From Pseudomonas salomonii (GTDB lineage: Bacteria; Pseudomonadota; Gammaproteobacteria; Pseudomonadales; Pseudomonadaceae): 64,000 nt of DNA. The position numbers and the translations under genes were made by a program. The stretch lies in the NCBI RefSeq assembly GCF_900107155.1, contig NZ_FNOX01000004.1:1-64000 (forward strand), given 5' to 3'. The notes beneath the pieces are model-generated. The model ran no database searches, was not told the DNA's origin, and saw only the letters and a list, made by a program, of their open reading frames with translations. This document shows, piece after piece, positions 29,003-36,146 of this stretch. Within the stretch, counting starts at the first letter, position 1, and each line of letters opens with the position of its first letter.

Positions 29003-29632
29003 TCAGCTCAGGTTTTCCAGGGTTTGCGTGTCCCAGCTATGGGTCTTGATCGCCAGGTAGAGCATGCCGATGGTCAGCGGCACCTTGTCGCCACGCCCTT
29101 TGGCGCGGCGCTTGAGGAACACATCGAACACCGGCGGTTTGAAGTAACGATAAGCATCGTAGTCGCCCAGGTCGAGGGCAAACTCTTGCTCCATCGCGTC
29201 CATCAATTGCTTGGCCTCGGCGCCGTCGCAGCCCAGCTCAAGGTTGATCGAGGTTTCGAGGCGAAGGGTCTTGTGCTTCGGCAGGCCGATTTCTTCGTGC
29301 AGCAGTTGCAGAAGCTGCTGCATCACGGGGTCTTCGGGGAAGTTGGGGGCCAGGTTCATGGTGGGCGCACGCAGGAGTGGGTGAGGGGGAGGGTTGCGTT
29401 GGCGGCGGTACTTGTTGCGGGTTATGAAGAGTGCCAAGCCTATCAAGAATACGAAGATAGGGAGCAAGGGCATTCTAAGGATTACTGCCATGTAGGGTAA
29501 TAAGAACGTCAATGCCAGGCCGGTTACGAGGCACGTGGTTGCAAGGCGTTTTCTCAGAATAGAGTCAGTGATCTGGTAATGCAGTAAAACGTAAAAACCA
29601 AAGAAACAGGCTATTTGCAGGACGATATTCAT
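29003..29632 (-). CDS. Membrane-anchored DUF1493 protein (copy 2)
   Basis: The product is 209 residues. Two or three hydrophobic segments lie in the first 75 residues, followed by a basic linker (RNKYRRQRN) and a soluble DUF1493-type domain: FPEDPVMQQLLQLLHEEIGLP, ETSINLELGCDGAEAKQLMDA, EFALDLGDYDAYRYFKPP. DUF1493 resembles acyl carrier proteins in fold, but no DSL phosphopantetheine serine is apparent. It is clearly paralogous to the gene upstream (same architecture and motif order) and overlaps it by 4 bases. Function unknown. Confidence 0.7.
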   Translation of the reverse strand: MNIVLQIACFFGFYVLLHYQITDSILRKRLATTCLVTGLALTFLLPYMAVILRMPLLPIFVFLIGLALFITRNKYRRQRNPPPHPLLRAPTMNLAPNFPEDPVMQQLLQLLHEEIGLPKHKTLRLETSINLELGCDGAEAKQLMDAMEQEFALDLGDYDAYRYFKPPVFDVFLKRRAKGRGDKVPLTIGMLYLAIKTHSWDTQTLENLS

Positions 29633-30264
29633 GACTCTTGAAATCTCTTTGCTTCGAGTGCCCGTGTGTTCCAGCGTTTGGCTTTGACGGCCTGGTAGAG
29701 CATGTCGATGGTGAGCGGGATTTTGCCTTTGCTGCCTCTGTCCACATGTCTCAAATACATGTCAAAGCCTCGACGCTTGAAATAGCGATTGCTCCTGTAG
29801 TCTCCGAACGTCATGCCGAAATCTTGCTTCAGTGCGGCCATCAATTTTCTAGCCTCAGAGCTGCTGCATCCGAGATCATGATTTATTGAAGTGCTGAGGC
29901 TGAGAGCTTGATGTTTGGGCAGGCCCACGTCTTCATTCACGAGCTGCAGGAGGTGACGCATGACGGGGTCGTCGGGAAAGTCGGCTGCCAGGTTAAGTGT
30001 GGGGGCGATGAGCAATGGGTGAGAGGACCTGATTCGGCTATAACGGTGCCGATCCAGATATAGGCCCGAGCCTAATAGCAACGCACCTATAGGCAGGCTT
30101 GGGAGTCGGACTTCCTGTGCCCAGTAAGGGAGCCATATTGCGCAGATCAGGCCCACAGCGAACAGTAATAAACCGACATATTTTCTAAGGTTTTTGGACC
30201 TCATTTTGTTGTCCAGGACAACGCTCACCACGATAAAAATGATCCATTGGACGTATTCCATCAA
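29629..30264 (-). CDS. Membrane-anchored DUF1493 protein (copy 1)
   Basis: This 211-residue paralogue of the next gene has two N-terminal hydrophobic helices (about 1-70), then PTLNLAADFPDDPVMRHLLQ, STSINHDLGCSSSEARKLMAA and FGDYRSNRYFKRRGFD. The conserved core between the two copies is LNLAxxFPxDPVMxxLLQLxxExxGLPKH followed by TSINxxLGC and EAxxLM. It overlaps both neighbours by 4 bases, so all three genes form one operon. Role unknown; tandem duplication suggests a variable partner-specific function. Confidence 0.7.
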   Translation of the reverse strand: MMEYVQWIIFIVVSVVLDNKMRSKNLRKYVGLLLFAVGLICAIWLPYWAQEVRLPSLPIGALLLGSGLYLDRHRYSRIRSSHPLLIAPTLNLAADFPDDPVMRHLLQLVNEDVGLPKHQALSLSTSINHDLGCSSSEARKLMAALKQDFGMTFGDYRSNRYFKRRGFDMYLRHVDRGSKGKIPLTIDMLYQAVKAKRWNTRALEAKRFQES

Positions 30265-30782
30265 CGTCTCCCTCCTCCCTGAAATTGAATGACCATTGCA
30301 GACATTGAGCGCTGAGGACCTATTCCTCCGTCTACCTGAGCTTCACTTCCGACGATCACATCACCTGCGTGATAACTGCGAATGATGTTTTTGGTGAATA
30401 GACCCACTGTGACGCCGACAACGCGTGCTACAGGTTTCGAAAGCGGATGAAGGGGAGCGCTGAAGGCCCCAGCCAGCAGCAAGGTGACGATGGTCCCGCG
30501 TTCGTTAAGCAGTTCAGCTTGTTGTCGGGTCAGTGGCTTGGAGATCGCGACTGTCATCTTGCAAGGCAAATCTCGGGCGAACATCTTTTCGTAGAGATCC
30601 ACCAGTCGATAGCGCACTTCGTTTGCCGAAGTACCAGCTTCCAGCAAGCAGAGGTTTGTCAAAGCCTGCTTGTGGGTGGGCAAAACGGTAAGGCGAATCA
30701 CCGTGAAGGTGACGCCGTAATGGCCGATGTATTGAGTCCTTTCGATATTCACGGGTTTTTGCCGGGACAGTTGAGAGGTCAC
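30261..30782 (-). CDS. Uncharacterised protein, first gene of the DUF1493 operon
   Basis: The product is 173 residues from a GTG at 30782; no good ribosome site is seen, so the start is uncertain. The first part (IERTQYIGHYGVTFTVIRLTV, then an alpha/beta stretch to residue 95) looks soluble; a moderately hydrophobic glycine-rich segment follows (TIVTLLLAGAFSAPLHPL, RVVGVTVGLFTKNIIRSYHAGDV). No family recognised. The 4-base overlap with the first DUF1493 gene implies a functional link. Confidence 0.6.
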   Translation of the reverse strand: MTSQLSRQKPVNIERTQYIGHYGVTFTVIRLTVLPTHKQALTNLCLLEAGTSANEVRYRLVDLYEKMFARDLPCKMTVAISKPLTRQQAELLNERGTIVTLLLAGAFSAPLHPLSKPVARVVGVTVGLFTKNIIRSYHAGDVIVGSEAQVDGGIGPQRSMSAMVIQFQGGGRR

Positions 30783-30933
30783 CAGTTTCGGTCATATGAA
30801 GGGAGGTTATGTAGAGGGTGAGATAGCTGTTTTAAGCAGTTTGGGAAGAGGACTACACGGGGTTTGTCTGCTTCCCACAAAGCTTTCCGGCATTTGCGGT
30901 TTGACAGTGATTTTTTTGGCAACACCCAGCCAA

Positions 30934-31023
30934 TGTGGGAGCCGGGCTTGCCCGCGATGGCGGTGTGTCAGGCAGGGAAATATTGCCTGACACACCGCCA
31001 TCGCGGGCAAGCCCGCTCCCACA
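30934..31023. repeat. REP pair (GCCGGGCTTGCCCGCGATGG subtype)
   Basis: Inverted TGTGGGAGCCGGGCTTGCCC arms flank a spacer that itself pairs (GGTGTGTCAGGCA with TGCCTGACACACC), giving an almost continuous long hairpin. It lies upstream of the DUF1493 operon and just after the 31027 gene. Confidence 0.85.
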
Positions 31024-31026
31024 GGT

Positions 31027-31350
31027 TTAGCTCAGGGGTTGGCTTGGTTGTGGCTGCGTGTCGACTGCCGGTTGCAGTTGAACGTGCTGCGTTGCTTCCA
31101 GCAGATCACAGCCATCCTGCACCAGCAGATATAGGGCATTGATGATGTGGGAAATGTCTTTGAGGTCGGCGTGTTCGTAGGTCAGGCAGGTGAAGGTTTC
31201 CAGCAAGTCAGTGGCAGCGCGGATGCGCTGGTGTGCGGCGCACTGGATATCTTCGGCGGCGGCTTCGGTGTCGATGACGAGAGGGTGGGTGTTGGTGAAG
31301 TTGGTGCGTAGCTGACGATAGCGATTGGCAGGGACATTGAGCGTTGTCAT
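31027..31350 (-). CDS. Small hypothetical protein
   Basis: The product is 107 residues from the ATG at 31350 (MTTLNVPANRYRQLR), preceded by GGAG 9 bases away; the open frame continues upstream without a ribosome site. It is mostly helical, with RIRAATDLLETFTCLTYEH and DISHIINALYLLVQDGCDLLE, and has a Gln/Pro-rich tail. The layout resembles the small DUF3077-type helical proteins common in Pseudomonas (compare the gene at 54339), but membership is not certain. Function unknown. Confidence 0.55.
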   Translation of the reverse strand: MTTLNVPANRYRQLRTNFTNTHPLVIDTEAAAEDIQCAAHQRIRAATDLLETFTCLTYEHADLKDISHIINALYLLVQDGCDLLEATQHVQLQPAVDTQPQPSQPLS

Positions 31351-31512
31351 AAAAGGGCACTCCGACAAATCAAAGAAATACGCCAAAAAAATTGGCACGT
31401 TTATCTCTGCTGTTGTTCGAGTGACCAAGCTCGGTCGCCGTATTGATAGCGACGGAGCGAACCTTAGAAGTCAGCGTAATTTCGAGCAATAAACATATGG
31501 TTTAACCACTTA

Positions 31513-31649
31513 GATCGTTCCCACGCTCCTGCGTGGGAATGCCTTCCGTGACGCTCTGCGTCACCACTGCCGAAGGGTAAAACCGGGCGCGGATGGCGGG
31601 ACGCTGAGCGTCCCAGGCGGCATTCCCACGCAGAGCGTGAGGAACGATC
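31513..31649. repeat. Large inverted repeat, GATCGTTCCCACGC family
   Basis: The ends are inverted GATCGTTCCCACGC units with nested GACGCTCTGCGTC and GGGACGCTGAGCGTCCC hairpins, as in the element at 4897. It occupies most of the gap between the small helical gene and the subtilisin-like gene. Confidence 0.8.
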
Positions 31650-31672
31650 AGGTGGGCCGGTAATCGCCAAGC

Positions 31673-32710
31673 CTACAGGCGCGAAGCCGCATCCAGGTCC
31701 ATCAATCCGCGTCCGTAGGCTTCGCTGTTGGCATAGATCCCCGTCCGATTGGCGGTGCTGAGCAAGCGTTCGCGAACCTGCTGCGGGGTCATTTCGGGAA
31801 AGCGGCTCTGCAATGCCGCCAAGGCACCGCTGACCAGTGCAGCGGCCGGGGAAGTGCCTGCGGTCGGCCCATAGCTGCCATCTTTCTGTGTAGTCAGCAG
31901 GCCCGCCCCGCCATCGCCGCCCGGCACGGCAATGCACCAGCGCGCGGCAAGTCCGCAGTAGTTGGACTTGAGGTTGATCGCGCTGCCGTCGTTCTTGAGG
32001 GCCATGACGGCGATCCAGCCTTTTTCCAGCTCTGGCACCAGTGCAGGCAGGCCGGGTTCGGCAAGAGGCTCGCGTTTGACCTCGTTGCCGGTGGAGAACA
32101 CAAAGACCGCGCCTTCAGCCACCAGGTGTTTGGCCGCCTCCAGTGAGTCGCCCATCAGGCGTTCATAGATCGGCACTTCATTGGTGTTGGCTTCAATGGG
32201 GTTTGCCCAGGAATTACTGAAAAAGCGTGCGCCTTGGGCATGTGCCAGGCGCCAGCCCTGGGCAATTTCGCTGTCGAAATAAAACGGCTCCTTATCGTCG
32301 CCGAAGCGCATGGGGATTAACTGGGCGTTGAAGGCGATCCCGTGCATGCCTTGAGCGTTCTTGTTGGCGGCGAGAATACCGGCCATTTGTGTGCCGTGGC
32401 CTTTGATGTCGACGGTGCCTGGCTGTTGGCGCACGAAATCGTAACCGATATCGGCCAAGCGCCCTTGGAACTCAGGTAATTCACTGTTGAGGCCTGAGTC
32501 TATCAGCGCCACTTTCACGCCTTGGCCAGTGCCGCCACGCGCATAGAGGGTGGAGGCCTTGACGATAGGCAGGGCGTTAGCGGCGAAGTATTCGGGCGTT
32601 TCAAAGGCACGCACGGCCAATTGCTCGGAAGTGGGTTTTGGCGGCGCTGCACAGCCCATCACCAGCAAGGGCAATGCGAGAAGCAAAGAAAACGATGGCA
32701 TGCGAGACAT
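31673..32710 (-). CDS. Subtilisin-like (S8) serine protease, probable lipoprotein
   Basis: The product is 345 residues. A signal with lipobox-like LVMGC (C20) and then AAPPKPT suggests a lipid-anchored envelope protein. The catalytic triad is complete: D71 (VALIDSGLN), H105 (KGHGTQMAG) and S287 (AGTSPAAALVSGA), with oxyanion asparagine in FFSNSWAN. The passenger resembles subtilase autotransporters, but no beta-barrel or translocator follows, so the protein stays envelope-bound or is released by itself. Substrate unknown. Divergent from recQ. Confidence 0.82.
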   Translation of the reverse strand: MSRMPSFSLLLALPLLVMGCAAPPKPTSEQLAVRAFETPEYFAANALPIVKASTLYARGGTGQGVKVALIDSGLNSELPEFQGRLADIGYDFVRQQPGTVDIKGHGTQMAGILAANKNAQGMHGIAFNAQLIPMRFGDDKEPFYFDSEIAQGWRLAHAQGARFFSNSWANPIEANTNEVPIYERLMGDSLEAAKHLVAEGAVFVFSTGNEVKREPLAEPGLPALVPELEKGWIAVMALKNDGSAINLKSNYCGLAARWCIAVPGGDGGAGLLTTQKDGSYGPTAGTSPAAALVSGALAALQSRFPEMTPQQVRERLLSTANRTGIYANSEAYGRGLMDLDAASRL

Positions 32711-32873
32711 TCACGACTCCTTGTCGGGGCTTGTAATCAAGCGTGCTACTGTCTGCATTTTTGCGCGGGCTTGCTGGTTTTCTCTGTATCAGTTTGTAGC
32801 GTTTATCCCCGACCGTTTACCGATCGCTGGTCTATGTTTTTGACTCGTTCAGCGGTCAACGGAGTGACAGCTT

Positions 32874-34811
32874 ATGCACAACACCCTCCAGCAGGTCTTT
32901 GGTTATCCACAGTTTCGTTTGGGCCAGGAAGAAGCGGTCAGCGCAGTGCTGGCCGGTCGTTCGGCGGCCGCGATTTTTCCTACCGGGTCGGGCAAGTCCC
33001 TGTGTTATCAGCTGTCGGCGGTGCTGTTGCCGCACCTGACGCTGGTGGTGTCGCCGCTGTTGGCGCTGATGCAGGACCAGTTGGGTTTCCTGCAGCGCCA
33101 TGGCATTTCTGCCGGCAGTATCGATTCGGCGCAGAGCCGTGAAGACGCCAATGAGGTGATGGCCCGTGCGCGTTCGGGGGAGTTGAAGATTTTGATGATT
33201 TCCGTGGAGCGCTTGAAGAACGAGCGCTTCCGTAACTTCCTGCAAAGCGTGCAGATTTCCTTGTTGGTGGTGGATGAGGCGCACTGTATTTCCGAATGGG
33301 GCCACAACTTCCGTCCGGACTATTTGAAGCTGCCGGACTACCAGCGCCAGTTCAATATCCCACAAGCGCTGCTGCTGACGGCTACAGCCACGCCCAAGGT
33401 GATTGCCGACATGCAGGCCAAGTTCGCCATTGCGCCGGATGACGTGATCACCACGGGCTTCTACCGGCCCAACCTGAACTTGCTGGTAGAGCCGGTGAGT
33501 GGTCACGACAAGCGTCGGCGCCTGGTCGAGTGGATGAGCGCGCGGGCCAATCAGCCAAGCATCGTTTACGTCACGTTGCAAAAAACTGCTGAGCAGATTG
33601 CCGAGCACCTGAATCGCAATGGCATCCAGGCCGAGGCGTACCACGCCGGGTTGCCCCACGATAAACGTGAAGGCATCCAGCAGCGCTTTATGGGCGGGCG
33701 CTCCAACTGCATCGTTGCCACCATCGCGTTCGGCATGGGCATCGACAAGAGTGACATCCGCAACGTGGTGCACTTCGACCTGCCCAAATCCATCGAGAAC
33801 TACAGCCAGGAAATCGGCCGCGCCGGGCGTGACGGGCAGCCGTCCGACTGCCTGGTGCTGGCCAACCGTGACAGCCTCAATGTGCTGGAAAACTTCGTGT
33901 ATGGCGACACGCCGGAGCAGCAGGGCATTCGCCGTGTACTCGAGGAGTTGCAAGCAGCGCGAAGCGAGGGCCAGTGGGAGTTCCTGTTGAGGTCGCTGTC
34001 GGACCACAGCAACATCCGCGAGCTGCCGCTCAAGACGCTGCTGGTGCAGTTGGAACTCAGAGGCGTGATCGCACCGCGCTACGCGTTTTACGCCGAATAC
34101 CGCTTTAAGTACCTGATCGAACCCGCGGCGCTGCTGGCGCGTTTTTCCGGTGAGCGGCAGCAGTTTGTCGCGGCGATCATCCAGGTATGTAAACGCGCCA
34201 AAACCTGGGCGACGGTGGATTTCGATGCGCTGTACCAACAGCACAATGCCGAGCGCAGCCGCGTGGTGAAGGCGCTGGATTACTTCCAGGAACAGGGCCT
34301 GATCGAGCTGGAAAGCAAGCAGATGACCGAGGTCTACAGCCTGCTCGATACCGACTTTGATCCACAGGCGCTGAGCGCCGAGTTATACACAGGCTTCAAG
34401 CACCATGAAGTGACGGAAGTGGCGCGGATCCACGCCATGCTCGATCTTTTTGCGACCGAGCAGTGCCTGGGGCAGCGTCTGGCCAAATACTTTGGTGATG
34501 AAAATGCCCCTCAACGCTGCGGGCATTGTTCGGTATGCCACGGCCACGTCGCACATTTACCGCCGCCACCGAGTCTGCCGCCACTTGTGGATAAAAACTT
34601 CATGGGGCTGTGCGGTGATTTTATCCACAGGCATCATGAACACACCACGCACTTGCCAGAAGCGGAACGGCTGACGCGGTTTCTCGGTGGTATCAGCGTA
34701 CCGTTGTTTACCAAGATGAAGGCGCGGGGCATACCGGGTTTTGCTGCGCTGGAGGATTACCCTTACACCGAGGTGCGTGAGTGGGCGCAAGCCCATCTGA
34801 ATGACCTGTAA
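32874..34811 (+). CDS. recQ: RecQ-family ATP-dependent DNA helicase
   Basis: The product is 645 residues. SF2 motifs: Q-motif FGYPQFRLGQEEAV, Walker A FPTGSGKSLCYQ, DEAH-box VVDEAHCISEWGHNFRPDY, motif III LTATATPKV, motif V/VI VATIAFGMGIDKSDIR and SQEIGRAGRDGQPSD. The zinc cysteines of the RecQ C-terminal domain are C531, C549, C552 and C555. No HRDC domain is seen; a conserved region of about 80 residues follows instead. It unwinds DNA in recombination and fork repair. The coding sequence contains three perfect TTATCCACA sites. Confidence 0.92.
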   Translation: MHNTLQQVFGYPQFRLGQEEAVSAVLAGRSAAAIFPTGSGKSLCYQLSAVLLPHLTLVVSPLLALMQDQLGFLQRHGISAGSIDSAQSREDANEVMARARSGELKILMISVERLKNERFRNFLQSVQISLLVVDEAHCISEWGHNFRPDYLKLPDYQRQFNIPQALLLTATATPKVIADMQAKFAIAPDDVITTGFYRPNLNLLVEPVSGHDKRRRLVEWMSARANQPSIVYVTLQKTAEQIAEHLNRNGIQAEAYHAGLPHDKREGIQQRFMGGRSNCIVATIAFGMGIDKSDIRNVVHFDLPKSIENYSQEIGRAGRDGQPSDCLVLANRDSLNVLENFVYGDTPEQQGIRRVLEELQAARSEGQWEFLLRSLSDHSNIRELPLKTLLVQLELRGVIAPRYAFYAEYRFKYLIEPAALLARFSGERQQFVAAIIQVCKRAKTWATVDFDALYQQHNAERSRVVKALDYFQEQGLIELESKQMTEVYSLLDTDFDPQALSAELYTGFKHHEVTEVARIHAMLDLFATEQCLGQRLAKYFGDENAPQRCGHCSVCHGHVAHLPPPPSLPPLVDKNFMGLCGDFIHRHHEHTTHLPEAERLTRFLGGISVPLFTKMKARGIPGFAALEDYPYTEVREWAQAHLNDL

Positions 34812-34834
34812 ACCCACTTTCCAGAGAGCCGCCC

Positions 34835-35266
34835 ATGCCTGACTCAATGCCGCAACGCGCTGACTACCGTCATTTCCAGCCGATCATCACGCGTTGGCAC
34901 GACAATGACGTGTATGGCCATGTGAACAACGTCACCTACTACAGCTTTTTCGACACGGCGGTGAATACCTACCTGATTGAAGAAGGTGGGCTGGATATTC
35001 ATGACGGTGAAGTGGTGGGGTTTGTGGTGAGTTCGGCGTGCGATTATTTCGCTTCGATCGCGTTTCCGGATCGGCTGGATATCGGCCTGCGAGTGGGCAA
35101 ACTGGGTAACAGCTCGGTGCAATATGAGTTGGCGGTGTTCAAGGCCGGCGAGAATGAAGCCTGTGCGGCGGGGCGCTTTGTGCATGTGTTTGTCGACAGG
35201 GCGTCGAACCAGCCGGTGGCGATTGCGGGGAAGTTGCGCGAGGCGTTGGAGCGGTTGGTGGTATGA
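34835..35266 (+). CDS. 4HBT-type acyl-CoA thioesterase
   Basis: This is a 143-residue hotdog protein. The signature WHDNDVYGHVNNVTYYSFFDTAVN near 20-45 carries the catalytic aspartate of the YbgC/FadM-like 4-hydroxybenzoyl-CoA thioesterase type. It should hydrolyse short or medium acyl-CoA thioesters in the cytoplasm. It lies 23 bases after recQ with AGAG upstream and may be cotranscribed. A REP doublet follows. Confidence 0.83.
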   Translation: MPDSMPQRADYRHFQPIITRWHDNDVYGHVNNVTYYSFFDTAVNTYLIEEGGLDIHDGEVVGFVVSSACDYFASIAFPDRLDIGLRVGKLGNSSVQYELAVFKAGENEACAAGRFVHVFVDRASNQPVAIAGKLREALERLVV

Positions 35267-35295
35267 CCTGGCCTTGGCAGGCACCCTGAACCTAA

Positions 35296-35386
35296 TGTGG
35301 GAGCGGGCTTGCTCGCGAAAGCGGTGTGTCAGCCAGCAAATTAGTTGACTGACAGTCCGCCTTCGCGAGCAAGCCCGCTCCCACAT
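35296..35386. repeat. REP pair (GCGGGCTTGCTCGCGA subtype)
   Basis: Inverted TGTGGGAGCGGGCTTGCTCG arms lie between convergent genes (thioesterase and glycine-zipper protein). Confidence 0.85.
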
Positions 35387-35410
35387 GGGTTTTTCAGTGT
35401 TCTTTAGGCC

Positions 35411-35890
35411 TTACCGATGGCGGTAGTGGTGTTTGTTCTTGCGATGCCCATAGGCATGCCCGCGTCCACGGTGGTCATCACGGTCATAACGACGGTTGTC
35501 GCGCCCGCGGTAGCGGCGGTCGTCGTCATCGCTTCTGTTGCCCATGTAGTTGCCCAGCGCACCGCCTGCGCCACCGCCGGCTGCTGAGCCGACCAGTGCG
35601 CCGGTGCTGCCGCCGACACTGCGGCCTACGACGTTGCCGCCGGCTGCGCCCAATGCGCCGCCAATAGCGGCTTCGCCACGGCTGCGCTTGTCGGCACCCA
35701 CCGCGCTACCGCCTGCGCCACCCAAGGCTGCGCCGATGGTGGAACCGGTGTTGCCGCCCAACTGCTGGCCGACAACCGAACCTAGAACCCCGCCCAATGC
35801 GCCGCCCACACCGGCTTCGGTGGTGCCACCGGCCATGGCTGCGCCACTGACCAGGCCAAGGGACAACAAGAGAATCGAGGAGAACTTCAT
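35411..35890 (-). CDS. Glycine-zipper envelope protein
   Basis: The product is 159 residues. A signal peptide (MKFSSILLLSLGLVSG, cut after AAMA near 20) is followed by about 90 residues of G-xxx-G repeats (GGALGGVLGSVVGQQLGG, AALGGAGGSAVG and more), the glycine-zipper pattern of YMGG-like and OmpA-linker proteins. The C-terminus is highly charged and basic (Asp-Arg runs, then His/Arg/Lys). Likely exported and membrane-associating. Function unknown. Confidence 0.7.
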   Translation of the reverse strand: MKFSSILLLSLGLVSGAAMAGGTTEAGVGGALGGVLGSVVGQQLGGNTGSTIGAALGGAGGSAVGADKRSRGEAAIGGALGAAGGNVVGRSVGGSTGALVGSAAGGGAGGALGNYMGNRSDDDDRRYRGRDNRRYDRDDHRGRGHAYGHRKNKHHYRHR

Positions 35891-35980
35891 AGAGAGACCT
35901 CAAGAGGATGACGGCGCGATCCTGAGGTTGTATCGAGACGCTGACAATCGAAAACCGACCGGCGGTACAGGTTGTATACA

Positions 35981-36078
35981 ATTTGCTAAGTTGCTGTTTT
36001 TTATAGGGAACTTAAGTCTGTTTTGTGAGTCTTTAGCTACTTCGGAAGGGCCGCTTTTATGCAAAAGCGGCTTTTTTT
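35981..36078 (+). ncRNA. Candidate small RNA ending in an orphan terminator
   Basis: GCCGCTTTT (36050-36058) pairs with AAAAGCGGC (36063-36071) followed by seven T residues: a textbook intrinsic terminator on the plus strand. No plus-strand gene lies between 35267 and 36147, and both neighbours run on the minus strand, so the terminator has no gene to serve. A TTGCTA/TATAGG pair near 35981-36005 could be a weak promoter. A short unannotated RNA of some 70-100 bases is the simplest explanation. Confidence 0.35.
36050..36078 (+). terminator. Intrinsic terminator without an upstream gene
   Basis: A 9-bp stem with a 4-base loop and a T7 tail; on the minus strand there is no T tract, so it works in the plus direction only. 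Confidence 0.8.
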
Positions 36079-36091
36079 GTGCCTGTTGAAA

Positions 36092-36143
36092 GGGGACGCG
36101 GAGCGTCCAGGGCGGCGTTCCCACGCAGAGCGTGGGAACGATC
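36092..36143. repeat. Partial GATCGTTCCCACGC-family repeat
   Basis: It contains the GGGGACGCGGAGCGTCC hairpin and the right end GTTCCCACGCAGAGCGTGGG; the left half of the element seen at 4897 and 31513 is missing. Confidence 0.7.
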
Positions 36144-36146
36144 GAC

